Shown here: in pieces, positions 1 to 9,914 of the stretch
Layout of the letters: each line of letters begins with the position of its first letter
How positions within the stretch are numbered: position 1 is the first letter of the stretch
Assembly: GCA_029204225.1 (NCBI GenBank)
Contig: CM055108.1
Location: 2,572,348 to 2,636,347, forward strand
Origin: Diphasiastrum complanatum
Taxonomy: Eukaryota; Streptophyta; Lycopodiopsida; Lycopodiales; Lycopodiaceae
Direction: 5' to 3'
DNA length: 64,000 nt
Notes under the pieces: model-generated
The model's database searches: none
What the model was told of the DNA's origin: nothing
What the model saw: only the letters and a program-made list of their open reading frames with translations
Position numbers and translations under genes: made by a program

Positions 1-246
1 GATGAGAAGGATCCTACTTTGGATGGTGGTGATGATGGACCTTCATCATGTCAAAAGCCAAGGAGAACATCAAGAGAAAGACAAGTACCTTCAAGGCTCA
101 CATATGATCAAAAGGGTAAGCAAGTAGTTTCTGGAAATTATGTTGCTTTCCTAACCTCTTTGGATGAGCCTACAAGTGTAGATCAAGCAAGGAAAGAAGA
201 GGAGTGGATCCAAGCAATGGATCTTGAGTATCAATCTCTTATTTAG
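1..246 (+). pseudogene. Copia polyprotein: integrase-RT linker
   Basis: The frame is open from base 1. It contains PRRTSRERQVPSRLTYDQKG followed by EPTSVDQARKEEEWIQAMD. This is the usual Copia sequence between integrase and reverse transcriptase: a basic PxRxSxRxxxPxxL stretch, then a W-x-x-AM-x-x-E motif at the start of RT. The frame ends at a TAG just after YQSLI, where the first RT residues should follow. No RT motif is seen downstream. Confidence 0.75.
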
Positions 247-288
247 AGTGGAACATCTTTTGGAAGATCTTCTTGTGTACATGGAGCT

Positions 289-1338
289 ATGCAAGTGGAT
301 GGATGTTATCTTGCTGTAAAATCAAGTAATGGATCTAGAAAACAAAGTTTGTTCAATGACTTTGATGGTCAAGTTGAAGATCAAGAAATTGATCTCAAAG
401 CGCTTCAACTAGTCAAAAGGGAAGTTGGCAATTTGGAGCTAGTCAAGAGCATTAAAGGAGAGGTAATTGACAAGGGTGTTATGGATCTGTTTTTGAAACA
501 TATTGAAGACTCAAGTAAGGTCAAAGGAGCAGCAACGAAGTGTTTTTCAAGTTTACTTTACTTGTTCTATCTCATGTTTGAGCAATTTCATGTGGATGTG
601 TTCAAATTGTCAAGATGTGGTAAAACTAGCTACATTGGTGAGCATTGTTTTGATGTTGGATTTGTACTAGCATTCTTGGCTGATTTTGCTGATAGAAATG
701 AAGCTATTGGAGATTCATTATGTCACTCATCCATGGCTAAGTTCTCAAGTGTTGAGCTACTTGGTGCCAATACTTGGAGATTGTCAATTTTTGGTAAATT
801 CATGGTCATTTTCTTGTGTCAAGTAGATCTTGAAGATGGACTAGTGCAAACTACTTGGTTTATGGAGTCATGTGGTACTAGATTTGCATCATTAATGTAC
901 TCACCTACTCATGGATTTCCAAGGTTTGATGGTTTCTTGTGGCAAGATGGAGATGGAGGCTCATTCATGGAGTATCATGGTGGATACATGGCAACAAAGG
1001 ACAAAGAAGGAGGAGACATGCAAGCAAAAGTTGATCACTCACATTTATTGTTTGTTTGCTGTATTTTTCCAGAGATTTCAGAGTTGGAAGCATGGTGGAA
1101 TCATTTCATTTACATTCTATTTGATTCTTCATGTTCTAGTCACATTTTTACATGTAAAATTGATGTAAGAAATAGTGAAGCATCCCAAGTGGACACTATT
1201 CTCTATATCAATTATGGTTGTTTCTATTTTGAGCATTACATGATCATTGAAAGGAGATCTATTCTTAGGAAGAAGATCATTCTTATGGTGGATCAAAGTT
1301 CTATTGGCAAAAACTATGCTAGGAGCATTGGAAGCTAG
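289..1338 (+). CDS. hypothetical protein in place of Copia RT
   Basis: An intact 349-codon ORF lies between the Copia linker and RNase H, in the space normally taken by reverse transcriptase. I see no RT motifs; there is no YVDD and no palm signature. Near its C terminus CKIDVRNSEASQVDT closely matches CKLLMRISEASKVDT and CKLFMRVSESSSKDT in the ORF at 5181-7019, so the two ORFs share a family. Composition is rich in Phe, Ser, Cys and Ile. It may be a protein specific to non-autonomous elements, or a sequence captured from the host. The length without stops suggests youth or selection, but the start codon is uncertain. Confidence 0.45.
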   Translation: MQVDGCYLAVKSSNGSRKQSLFNDFDGQVEDQEIDLKALQLVKREVGNLELVKSIKGEVIDKGVMDLFLKHIEDSSKVKGAATKCFSSLLYLFYLMFEQFHVDVFKLSRCGKTSYIGEHCFDVGFVLAFLADFADRNEAIGDSLCHSSMAKFSSVELLGANTWRLSIFGKFMVIFLCQVDLEDGLVQTTWFMESCGTRFASLMYSPTHGFPRFDGFLWQDGDGGSFMEYHGGYMATKDKEGGDMQAKVDHSHLLFVCCIFPEISELEAWWNHFIYILFDSSCSSHIFTCKIDVRNSEASQVDTILYINYGCFYFEHYMIIERRSILRKKIILMVDQSSIGKNYARSIGS

Positions 1339-1910
1339 GAAAGCGAGTTTTGAGGTACATCATTGGAACTCAAGATTTTGGCATATTGTATGAGGGATCA
1401 TCACCTAATCTTTTTGGATTTTCAGATTCGGACTATGCTGGAGATGTAATGGATAGGAAATCCATTAGTTCTTATTGTATTTTCATAGGTGATGGAGCTA
1501 TATCATGGATGTCAAAGAAACAAGCCACTATCTCATTGTCATCTAGTGAGGCCAAGTACAAAGCTCTTACACATTGCACAAAGGAGATGGTATGGATCAA
1601 GAGGATGATCAAGGATCTTCACTTGCTGGATTTTTCAGAGAGCCCAATCATCTTTTGTGACAATCAATCAGCCCAAAGAATGGCATCCAATCCTATCTTT
1701 CATGCTAGGAGCAAGCATATTGAGATACAATATCATTTTGTGAGGGAGCGAGTCATTGCAAAGGAGGTGGAACTTCAACATGTGTCTTCAAGGGAATGTG
1801 TAGCTGATATCTTCACCAAAGCATTGGGAAAAGACTTGTTCATGAAGCATAGGACTTCACTTGGAGTATTATCAAAGTCTATGCTAAAACTAGTTGAAGA
1901 GGGAGTGTGA
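1326..1910 (+). CDS. Copia RNase H domain (end of pol)
   Basis: RNase H removes the RNA strand from the RNA/DNA hybrid in reverse transcription. The expected Copia motifs are present in order: RVLRYIIGT, FSDSDYAGD (first Asp), KKQATISLSSSEAKY (Glu), FCDNQSA (Asp) and HARSKHIEIQYHFVRE, then the usual DIFTKAL near the C terminus. The frame differs from the ORF just upstream (289-1338) and joins it by short overlap, so it has no clear start of its own and would have to be part of a larger polyprotein. The stop codon overlaps the start of the 3' LTR, as is common in Copia elements. It looks intact although RT is missing. Confidence 0.8.
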   Translation, partial: HWKLGKRVLRYIIGTQDFGILYEGSSPNLFGFSDSDYAGDVMDRKSISSYCIFIGDGAISWMSKKQATISLSSSEAKYKALTHCTKEMVWIKRMIKDLHLLDFSESPIIFCDNQSAQRMASNPIFHARSKHIEIQYHFVRERVIAKEVELQHVSSRECVADIFTKALGKDLFMKHRTSLGVLSKSMLKLVEEGV

Positions 1911-2295
1911 AAGATTCAACTAGTTTCATCACATTTTGCAATATTTTCATATTTGGCATATTGAGACCAAAACTTGTTTTAGACTTAGAGGTTGACTTTT
2001 CAAAGTTCATTAGTCTAAATTTCATTTGAATAAACACTTTTTGAAAGTGTGGGAAAGATAGAATGCGAGTTTGGGTAGATTCAATTTGAATAAGTTGGGT
2101 ACATTGAATCTAGACCCAAAATTGGTAGGGTTAGCATTTTGGTGGGAAAGCCAAGTGGCCAAATAGGGTTTGGACTTGCTATAAAAGGATGTAACTCGTG
2201 GAGAGAGTCATCTTCTCTCTTCTCTATCTCATTTCATGCTTATACATGGTTCTCTTGGGTTCTACTATCCATTGGTGCACTATCTTGGTGATTGC
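1906..2295 (+). repeat. Outer Copia 3' LTR, left part (continues at 8002-8266)
   Basis: It starts TGTGAAAGATT directly after a purine-rich tract. It breaks off at the target site ATTGC (2291-2295) of the nested element. The remainder resumes after the duplicated ATTGC at 8002-8006 and ends AATCTTTCACA at 8266. Total LTR length without the insertion is 650 bp. Confidence 0.75.
2180..2188 (+). promoter_or_regulatory. TATA box of the outer LTR
   Basis: TATAAAAGG sits about 275 bp into the LTR. It is followed by a GA-rich then CT-rich stretch, as expected near the start of the R region. It would drive transcription of the retrotransposon. No experimental start site is visible from sequence. Confidence 0.55.
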
Positions 2296-3160
2296 TGTTA
2301 AAATTGGCAAAAGCTAACTTGGTTAAATCTTGTAAATACCATAATGACTTGTACCTATCATCATTAGACATGTGTGGAGCCTGTTCCCACGTGTGAAATC
2401 TATGCCTAAGTCATTTAGATAGATCATAAATGTTGTACATATCATTTAAATTGGAAACTAGTGGCTAAATTGGCCAAAAACTAGTTTAGTATTATTATGA
2501 CACTTGGCACCATTCTAGTGGTAGAAAATGCTATATCACATGGGTAGGAGTGGTCTCCCACGTGTGAAATATCATATAGAAAGTTCAGATCCATTGTATA
2601 TAGATTTCATACATGTCAAAAGTCAAATCTCCTAGATTGTAGGACCTATCTCCTAATTTGTAGGAATCTAGAAGGTCAACACTAGCCACCAATGATGATG
2701 TGGCAAATTAATGGAATCTTAGCCAAAGTGGATATGGATAAGCACTATGACCTGTCTCACACGTGCTGGAAGTATCTTAGAGAGAGAGTATGATGATTTT
2801 TGTATTTAATCCATGATGGATCCACTTTGAGAAATCAATGAGGCAAGATCTTGGTTTTGGAGGCATATCTTGAGTATTCTCATATTTGTGTTGTGATTTT
2901 ATGGTTCTATTGCTTTCTAACACTTGTGTACTTCACTCTCTGCTGTAATTCCGTACAGGTACTGTTCTTCACACGTGTGAAGGCAGTAGGTCTCAAGTTT
3001 AATCATTTGCTTGTTGTTCTTGCTAGATTTTTGATGGGAAATTGATCTAATTCTAGATCTAATCATTGGTTGATTAGTAGACCATGTAATCTAGCTTCCA
3101 ACACCTCTTGAGGATCTGATCTAGATCCATTCTTGGTCTTTATTTCTCTGAAATTTTACA
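2296..3160 (+). repeat. 5' LTR of nested element
   Basis: It begins TGTTAAAATTGG and ends AAATTTTACA. It contains several G-box palindromes (CACGTG with flanks) near 2389, 2558, 2757 and 2969, possible bZIP/bHLH sites. Its sequence matches 7137-8001 with no difference noticed. The short ORF it contains (2851-3045) is repeated unchanged in the other LTR and is not a gene. Confidence 0.92.
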
Positions 3161-3173
3161 TGGTATCAGAGCC
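3161..3173 (+). other. Primer-binding site, initiator-Met tRNA
   Basis: TGGTATCAGAGCC directly abuts the LTR end. It is the standard complement to the 3' end of plant initiator-Met tRNA used by Copia elements to prime minus-strand synthesis. Confidence 0.9.
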
Positions 3174-3206
3174 AAGTACAAGAGATTAAAGCATTGATCT
3201 AAACAA

Positions 3207-3585
3207 CACCCAGATTGGCAAGTTTTTTGAGAAAACTCACTAATCTTGAGTGGGCGAGTTTGAAGAGTTAGTTAGCCTTGATATTTGTGCATCAAACTTG
3301 GTTGTGGGATGCAGGGTTACTCTTCACACGTGTGAGGACGTACAGTACCAGTTTTGGAGCTATATTTTTCAGTTTGATGCTATATCTTACTCATACACCC
3401 AAACTAGCAGGTTTTTTGGAAACTAGCTAATCTTGAGGTAGCGAGTTTGAATAGATAGATAGAATCATTATATTTGTACCAAATATTTTTGTGGGCTTCA
3501 TGTGTACTTACCACACGTGTGAGGCCGTACATAACCTGTTATGAGCAATAAAATTCAGTTTTGGTGCATTTAATGCCTCATACAC
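3207..3585 (+). repeat. Two ~189-bp tandem repeats in the leader
   Basis: Each unit starts CACCCA, continues with a run such as GCAAGTTTTTTGAGAAAACT, then a GCGAGTTTGAA word, and ends with a G-box palindrome followed by GTAC. Units begin at 3207 and 3396. A single related unit occurs in the Copia fragment near 45085-45210. Confidence 0.7.
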
Positions 3586-4270
3586 CCAAAACTAGTCAAT
3601 CTAGTGCATTTTTCAAGCTTTGTAATGCATTGTTTCTATTCCTTTGATTTGTTCTTGGTATAGATCAATCATATAGATGATTTGAATCTTTATTACAGTA
3701 CATTAAAGCTGATCTTCATATGCTTTGGGTGTGCATTAAAGTTGAGAGTGAAAGATTGCCAAAAACCATAGATTAAGGAGTGATTTGCAAGGGAAGAGAT
3801 TGAAATCCATTGTATCTTCACTCTAGATGTGTTCAAGAGTGAAAGGGTTGAGACTAGAAGCATCTAAGTGCTAGAAGTCAGCCTTGGATAAGTCCTCCAA
3901 GTGAAATCTTAAGTGAATTTCTAGAGCACAAACACTCATAAAGGCAAAATCTACCAATACAAGTGATAAGCATTGTTGGAGAGTTCTAGAAGTGATTTTT
4001 GAGATCTAAGTCACATTGTTCCACTCCTACTCAAAGAGTTGAGTTTTGTTTGGCTTGAAAGAGAGTCATAGAGGTGTGTAAGTCACATGTGTAGTGTTTG
4101 ATCCAAAAATCCTAAGAGTTCCTTCCTTTGTAGAGGGCAAGTTCTAGTAACTCATTTCTTGACTTTGGTGGAAAAATTGTCTCCTTCATTGTGATCAAAT
4201 CTTGCTAAGTGGCATTAGCTCTTTGTAAGCACATATCTTAGTGAGAGAGAAGTATCACATTTTTGAATTT

Positions 4271-4990
4271 CATTCCAACTCTAAAGAGGTAGAGTCATTG
4301 GTACTTGGTGGAGTCCAATAGGGGTGAATGAATTCAATTTTTGAGCACAATTTGACATTGTATGTATGAAACTCAAATAAGTTCTAATTCAACTTTCTTT
4401 GTGAGAGGGTGAGGGTCAAGTTGTGATCCCATTGGGAGTATAGAACAAGGAGGAGTCCATATTTGAGTGTTCATACATGGTTGGGATCTTTGTGAATCTC
4501 TAGATGTCTAATTTTTAAGCTTGGTGAAAAATTATTGACATAGATTGTTATCAAACCATTTCATGTCCATTCCAAATCTCAAGAGTGAGATTATTTGGGT
4601 CAAGAGGATTCCAAAAGGCGTGATTGGATCTGATCTTTGTGTGTTTGAATCAAGTATACATGTCAAGTTTATGTGATCTAGTGTAGATCATTTTTTTTTG
4701 TGAAAGTTAGTGGTTTAATTTGTTGTCGAATCAAATCAAATTCAATCAAAATCTTAAGAGTGAGATTATTTGGGTCAAGAGTGAGTCCAAAAGAAGTGAT
4801 TGAGTTTGATTTTCAAGTATTTGAAACAAAACCCATCCTTTGTTCAAGAATATCAAAAGTTGAGTGAACTAGTCAAGAGAAAAGAAAAATCTAGGAGTCA
4901 AATCTTTTCAAATCCATTCCAACTCTCAAAAGAAAGAGTCATTGGTGTTTGTTGAGTCCAATAGGGGTGTTTGAATCTGATTTTTGTGAT
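4271..4990 (+). repeat. Degenerate ~150-177-bp repeats in the leader
   Basis: Recurring units have the pattern CATTCCAA(C/A)TCTxAAGAG, GAGTCATT or GAGATTATT, then a GGTCAAGAG or AGTCCAATAGGGG word and a GATTTG end. Units are recognisable near 4271, 4568, 4745 and 4914, with a weaker one near 4420. The leader of the minus-strand Copia element has a 174-bp duplication of the same kind (54400-54745). Confidence 0.6.
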
Positions 4991-5180
4991 TTGATAGAGT
5001 GCTTTGGTCTTAGTGATCAAAGCAAAAATTAGTTTCCAATTGACTAGGTTGAAAAGAGATATGATTCAAAATTTGTCTTGTGTAGATCCTTCTAGATTGT
5101 TGAATGTGTTCAAATCTAGTTTCTTGAGAGTCACAAATTACATTTTGAAAAGTCATATCACAAAGTTTTACTTCCTCATC

Positions 5181-7019
5181 ATGGCATCAATAGGTGGCAA
5201 CCTATTGGAGGCAAGTAAGGATCCTAAATGCAACCTTTGTGGCAAGAGAGATCATTTTGTCTCAAGATGCTACAAAATGAAGACCAATCCATCCAAGGAG
5301 AACCAAAGCAAGGGGGCCGAGGTGAAGGATGGAGATTCAAGTGCAAAATGCAAAGGCAAGAAGGACAAATCTAAGGAAATGTGTTTCCTTTGTGGAAAGA
5401 TGCATGAGGCTTGGAGTCTCACAAGGACTTACAAGAGTTGTCTTCAAAAATCCATCACCACACATTTCAAACCTCTAGAAGTTTTTCATTTGGAAGTGCA
5501 TTGTTTGGTTCAAGATGCAAAGAAAGATGTTTCTTTCATGAATGTCACTTGGATTTATTTCATGTTCTTGGAAAGCATTTTGTTTGGAACTTTGGATAAG
5601 TTCAAAGTTATTGTTATGATCCAAGAGAAACCAAGCAAAATTAAGGAGGAGCAATCACAAAATGAAAATAGTTCCATTTATGCTCTCATGACATCTTTTG
5701 AAGAACTATTTTGCTTTGAAGAGATTTTTGTATCTCAAATGTGGATTAAGGCAATACTAGTTGAGTGTGATGCCTTAATAGATAGCAAAGCATGTTTTCC
5801 TTGTAAACTTACATTGAGTATAAAGACAAGGAAATGGAAATGTCTTCATGATGTATTTTCTTTTGGTTTCAATAAGATCAAGAATGATGTGTTCATTCAT
5901 AATGTTGAAAGTTGTAAATTTTCAATTTTAAAGGCAAGTTGTAAACTTCTTATGAGAATAAGTGAAGCATCCAAAGTGGACACTTATATCCATAAGCAAG
6001 TAGTTAGCCTTATTGAGATGGAAATAGTTCTTGATTTCAATATTAGAAAAATCATGTCAAGTTGTGGTGATTTTTGGACTTATGGTTCTAGCATAAGTAA
6101 TATTGTTGATCATAGAAAGTGCACAATGTATGGTCATGTTTATTGTGATCATTATGAGACATGGAGGTCTCGAATTTTCATCAAGGAGGAGCACCAAGAA
6201 GTTGATCTTAAGGAGTCATCTCAAGGTTCAAGTGTGCCAAGGATTGAGGAGGAGAGTCCTTCTCAAGTTATGATTCCAAGAAGAATATCAAGAGACATGG
6301 TTGAGCTCATATGGCTCACATTTCAAGGGAAAGAGGAGCACATTTCAAGTGGTATAGATCTTATGCTTTCTTCTCATATGTCATTTGGTGAATCAATTTG
6401 CTTTGGTGAGACTTTTGCAACTCAAAGTTGGAGTAAAGCAATACTAGTTGAGTATGGTGTCTCTCTTGAGAACATAGTTGATGTTCTTAATGATTTCAAA
6501 TTGATTTTAGATCAATTAGAAAGCAAATGGTTATTTCATCAAATGTATGCTCTTGAATCTTGCAAGAGCAAGAGTGATTTGCTCATTCATAGTATGAAAA
6601 TTTGTCTTTTTTCATGTATTGAGGCAAATTGTAAACTCTTTATGAGAGTAAGTGAATCATCCTCTAAGGACACTTATCTCCATAATAAAGTATTTAGCCT
6701 CATTAGATCTGAGATTAGAATGGAAATCAAGCATGAAGATATGATGCGAACTCTTGGTTATTATAGCATGCATAGTCTTGCCAATGTTGATGAGCCAAAT
6801 TCTCGAGATCTTGGTAACATGATGTTGGATCTTTGTGATCCTTATGAGTCAAGAAGGACTCTTTATTTTCTCATGGAATTTCAGCTATTTTTGAGCTTTT
6901 GGATCAACCATATGTTTCAAGGATGGAACAAATCAATGGAAAAAGTGATCAAGTGGTGCAAAGCTCTCAAGTTCATCAAAGAAGTCAACATCAAGGAGGC
7001 ACTATCATGGATATGGTGA
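5181..7019 (+). CDS. Gag-remnant protein with zinc knuckle and an internally duplicated novel domain
   Basis: I take the ATG at 5181 because it gives MASIGGNLLEAS, like the start of Copia Gag proteins at 45586 and 54369. The frame is open further upstream to 5004. After only ~11 Gag residues comes the zinc knuckle CNLCGKRDHFVSRC (C-x2-C-x4-H-x4-C), so the large Gag UBN2 domain is missing. The rest (612 residues in all) holds two related blocks, about nt 5691-6030 and 6381-6720, sharing KAILVE and the CKLxMRxSExSxxDTYxH pattern. Between them IPRRISRDM recalls the Copia integrase-RT linker. No protease, integrase or RT motifs are visible. It probably packages element RNA through the zinc knuckle; the duplicated domain is unknown. 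Confidence 0.6.
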   Translation: MASIGGNLLEASKDPKCNLCGKRDHFVSRCYKMKTNPSKENQSKGAEVKDGDSSAKCKGKKDKSKEMCFLCGKMHEAWSLTRTYKSCLQKSITTHFKPLEVFHLEVHCLVQDAKKDVSFMNVTWIYFMFLESILFGTLDKFKVIVMIQEKPSKIKEEQSQNENSSIYALMTSFEELFCFEEIFVSQMWIKAILVECDALIDSKACFPCKLTLSIKTRKWKCLHDVFSFGFNKIKNDVFIHNVESCKFSILKASCKLLMRISEASKVDTYIHKQVVSLIEMEIVLDFNIRKIMSSCGDFWTYGSSISNIVDHRKCTMYGHVYCDHYETWRSRIFIKEEHQEVDLKESSQGSSVPRIEEESPSQVMIPRRISRDMVELIWLTFQGKEEHISSGIDLMLSSHMSFGESICFGETFATQSWSKAILVEYGVSLENIVDVLNDFKLILDQLESKWLFHQMYALESCKSKSDLLIHSMKICLFSCIEANCKLFMRVSESSSKDTYLHNKVFSLIRSEIRMEIKHEDMMRTLGYYSMHSLANVDEPNSRDLGNMMLDLCDPYESRRTLYFLMEFQLFLSFWINHMFQGWNKSMEKVIKWCKALKFIKEVNIKEALSWIW

Positions 7020-7136
7020 TCTTGGATCTTCATCAAACTCATTGGCTGATCTTCACACCTATGAACCTGCAATGATCAGCCTTAAGTGTTGTAAATAGAT
7101 GTACCATAGATGTATCAAGTTAGTTTTGAGGAGGAG

Positions 7137-8001
7137 TGTTAAAATTGGCAAAAGCTAACTTGGTTAAATCTTGTAAATACCATAATGACTTGTACCTATC
7201 ATCATTAGACATGTGTGGAGCCTGTTCCCACGTGTGAAATCTATGCCTAAGTCATTTAGATAGATCATAAATGTTGTACATATCATTTAAATTGGAAACT
7301 AGTGGCTAAATTGGCCAAAAACTAGTTTAGTATTATTATGACACTTGGCACCATTCTAGTGGTAGAAAATGCTATATCACATGGGTAGGAGTGGTCTCCC
7401 ACGTGTGAAATATCATATAGAAAGTTCAGATCCATTGTATATAGATTTCATACATGTCAAAAGTCAAATCTCCTAGATTGTAGGACCTATCTCCTAATTT
7501 GTAGGAATCTAGAAGGTCAACACTAGCCACCAATGATGATGTGGCAAATTAATGGAATCTTAGCCAAAGTGGATATGGATAAGCACTATGACCTGTCTCA
7601 CACGTGCTGGAAGTATCTTAGAGAGAGAGTATGATGATTTTTGTATTTAATCCATGATGGATCCACTTTGAGAAATCAATGAGGCAAGATCTTGGTTTTG
7701 GAGGCATATCTTGAGTATTCTCATATTTGTGTTGTGATTTTATGGTTCTATTGCTTTCTAACACTTGTGTACTTCACTCTCTGCTGTAATTCCGTACAGG
7801 TACTGTTCTTCACACGTGTGAAGGCAGTAGGTCTCAAGTTTAATCATTTGCTTGTTGTTCTTGCTAGATTTTTGATGGGAAATTGATCTAATTCTAGATC
7901 TAATCATTGGTTGATTAGTAGACCATGTAATCTAGCTTCCAACACCTCTTGAGGATCTGATCTAGATCCATTCTTGGTCTTTATTTCTCTGAAATTTTAC
8001 A
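7137..8001 (+). repeat. 3' LTR of nested element
   Basis: 865 bp, preceded by the polypurine tract gaggaggag (7128-7136) and followed by the target duplication ATTGC at 8002-8006. It matches the 5' LTR in full by eye. Confidence 0.92.
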
Positions 8002-8266
8002 ATTGCTTGCAATTCTATGTGTAGAATGATCTATATTTGCTATTTTTGGATCCACACGTGTGAAATACAGTAGCTTGCTGGTTTTGTATGGACAACAACA
8101 ATACATAATTATTTCATTCAAGTTTGATCAAGTTCTATTAGTGTTTGCATCTCAAATTGTGTGTAGATGCTGATTTTTCTACATTGGTGAAATTGGTAGT
8201 GTATTTATCTTTCTAACCAAAGATCATTCAAGTAGATTGGATCTTAAGGATCTGAAATCTTTCACA

Positions 8267-8927
8267 ACATACATATAGATATTCACATGGAATTGGTCAA
8301 TTATGACCTTGTAGAAACTCGAGCCACAATAAATGCATAATGTCCTAAGTTTCCATAGTGACATGCAAAGCATGCAATCACTCTAATGGACACGTGCATG
8401 TAGATTTGTACATAGCTAGTTGAGAAATTGCCATTTGGAGAAAGTAGGTAGAAGCTAGGTGCAACCTATGCATGCTAGCAGTTAGGTGTCAAGTTAATAG
8501 TTGTTTGCACTTGAATAGGTGTAGGATGTGCATTGAATGCAAGGAGTACCACGAATTTTGGCTCTCCTATATATGTACATATCATTCTCATTCACAAAGT
8601 AATGAAGAACCACAGTTTTGTAGCTATCTCATGTTTGGTTGGATCTAAACTGTTTTTTCTTGTTATCTCTCTAGCTCTCTCTCTCTCTCTCTAAGTCGTG
8701 TTGAGGCTAATGCTTATGCATTGTAATCTTGTACTTGTAATTATTCTTTGATTCATTGCTATCATAGTCTATTGATTAGCATGCTAGATTGTGAATTAGC
8801 CATATCTTCTGAACTAGATCTTGTTGAACAATCTAGAATCAGGGTACTGTGCCAATCACAAAGCTTAATCAAGATCAGTCACTCTTGTGGACATTCCCCA
8901 CACGTGTGAATTCTGGAATTTTCAACA
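8267..8927 (+). repeat. LTR-like remnant flanking the outer element
   Basis: No ORF of note. It contains a TATA-like CTATATATG near 8568, then CT-rich DNA with an 18-bp CT run (8675-8692), and a G-box palindrome near 8900, and it ends TTTCAACA. This resembles the 3' half of a Copia LTR into which the outer element inserted. Related wording (TTGTAGAAACT, ATGCAATAAAT) recurs near 62250. The 5' part would lie left of the window. Confidence 0.4.
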
Positions 8928-9239
8928 TTAGTGCTTACTACTTATCAACGGAAGTGCGTTAGACAAAGTTTTTTAATTACTCAGAGATAGCTCAAAGAAA
9001 TGCTTCGATCAATGGAACAGTTGAAGATTCAACAGACTCATCATCTGGAATTTCAGCAGATATGTAAAAGACAAATGCCATTCCTTTGATAAGAAGACGA
9101 CATATTCTTTTGTGGATATCACAATATATATTTCTTTTGAAATATTCATGCAGGTTAGAGTACTTTCTATTGTGTTTATGCTTAGAAGATGGTTGGGAAT
9201 GCACAAGGTCTTGAAAATGAATGAAACAAAAACTATTAT

Positions 9240-9440
9240 TTATTGAACAAGAGTACTAATATTCTGAGAAAAATTATCAAGAAGAAAACTTAAATTATAA
9301 CGATTCTCATAAACTAGCTTATCGATATCGAAGGGAGCAAAAAAAATACTAGCAAAATACTCTAATTTCTCAGATGGAATGTCATTGGCATTAAAAAAAT
9401 CCGGAAGTTTGTTATTTGAGGACATGGAGGGACTAGCCAT
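9240..9440 (-). CDS. hypothetical small protein
   Basis: A 66-codon ORF starts MASPSMSSNNKLPDFF in a fair start context. A TATA box stands 274 bp upstream on the same strand (9714-9723). I recognise no domain. The surrounding 9300-10650 region carries the same GATATCG...GCGCG words seen in the introns and upstream region of the CENH3-Ulp1 gene at 24758-26705, so it may be the first exon of a related element-borne gene. A second minus-strand ORF (8992-9204) could be a later exon, but no convincing splice pair was found. Confidence 0.3.
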   Translation of the reverse strand: MASPSMSSNNKLPDFFNANDIPSEKLEYFASIFFAPFDIDKLVYENRYNLSFLLDNFSQNISTLVQ

Positions 9441-9713
9441 ATTGAACCTGATATCAGTTCAATGCGACAGAATGATATCGGTAGAGGAATGAACAAGAGT
9501 GCGTGCGTTGATCCGATATCGTTAGGATGAGTTTGAAATTTGCTGTTAGCACACGTCAGAAGTGGCTGATATCGATTCAGCGCGCCTAAATGAATCCAAC
9601 AATGCACTGTTTGGGAAGGCATGCGTCGATTCGATATCGCGAGATTGAAAGAAAACAAAAAACTAGTGAGTTCAGAATAAAAGATCGTGGAATCAAAATA
9701 TGGCAAGTGGTGA

Positions 9714-9723
9714 CATATTTATA
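9714..9723 (-). promoter_or_regulatory. Candidate TATA box
   Basis: TATAAATATG on the minus strand lies upstream of the 9440 start codon. A plus-strand TATTTAAG at 10023-10030 suggests this interval could contain divergent promoters. Confidence 0.35.
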
Positions 9724-9819
9724 GCCAATTCTTGTTGATCACAGCCATACATTTGTCAAATAACGAATTGAGAAACATAGCCTATATTTATCCACCAATC
9801 AAAGTGAGGCGAATTTACA

Positions 9820-9914
9820 CCTACGCCGAAATACATTAATTAGTCTATCACGAGATTCAACGAATCATCATTAGCCCTGACCCTAGAATCTGTACCTATG
9901 CCGAAATACATTAA
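9820..9914 (+). repeat. 20-bp direct repeats
   Basis: CCTACGCCGAAATACATTAA (9820-9839) recurs with one change at 9895-9914, a spacing of 75 bp. The role is unknown. Confidence 0.6.

Larger units (their letters stand above)
2296..8001 (+). mobile_element. Nested non-autonomous Copia-derived retrotransposon, complete
   Basis: A 5706-bp element with two 865-bp LTRs (2296-3160 and 7137-8001) that look identical by eye. It is flanked by the 5-bp target duplication ATTGC (2291-2295 and 8002-8006). It has a PBS matching initiator-Met tRNA (TGGTATCAGAGCC, 3161-3173), a long repetitive leader, one long ORF (5181-7019), and the purine tract gaggaggag just before the 3' LTR. It lacks protease, integrase, RT and RNase H, so it must be mobilised in trans. 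LTR identity indicates a very recent insertion. Confidence 0.92.
1..8266 (+). mobile_element. Copia-derived element, 3' part, split by a nested insertion
   Basis: The 5' half lies outside the window. In order one sees the Copia linker between integrase and reverse transcriptase (1-246), an unfamiliar ORF where reverse transcriptase should be (289-1338), Copia RNase H (to 1910), a purine tract (gaagagggag) and the 3' LTR, which starts TGTGAAAGATT at 1906 and ends AATCTTTCACA at 8266. These ends are perfect inverted repeats of each other. The LTR is interrupted by a complete second element at 2296-8001. Removing that element and one copy of its target duplication leaves a 650-bp LTR. The TSD of this outer element cannot be checked without its 5' end. 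Confidence 0.8.

Noticed and set aside
2851-3045. 64-codon ORF, repeated at 7692-7886
   Set aside because: It lies wholly inside the two LTRs and is identical because the LTRs are identical; no domain and no start context.
9362-9706. 114-codon minus-strand ORF
   Set aside because: Overlaps the better supported 9240-9440 ORF in another frame and spans its upstream region; no domain.
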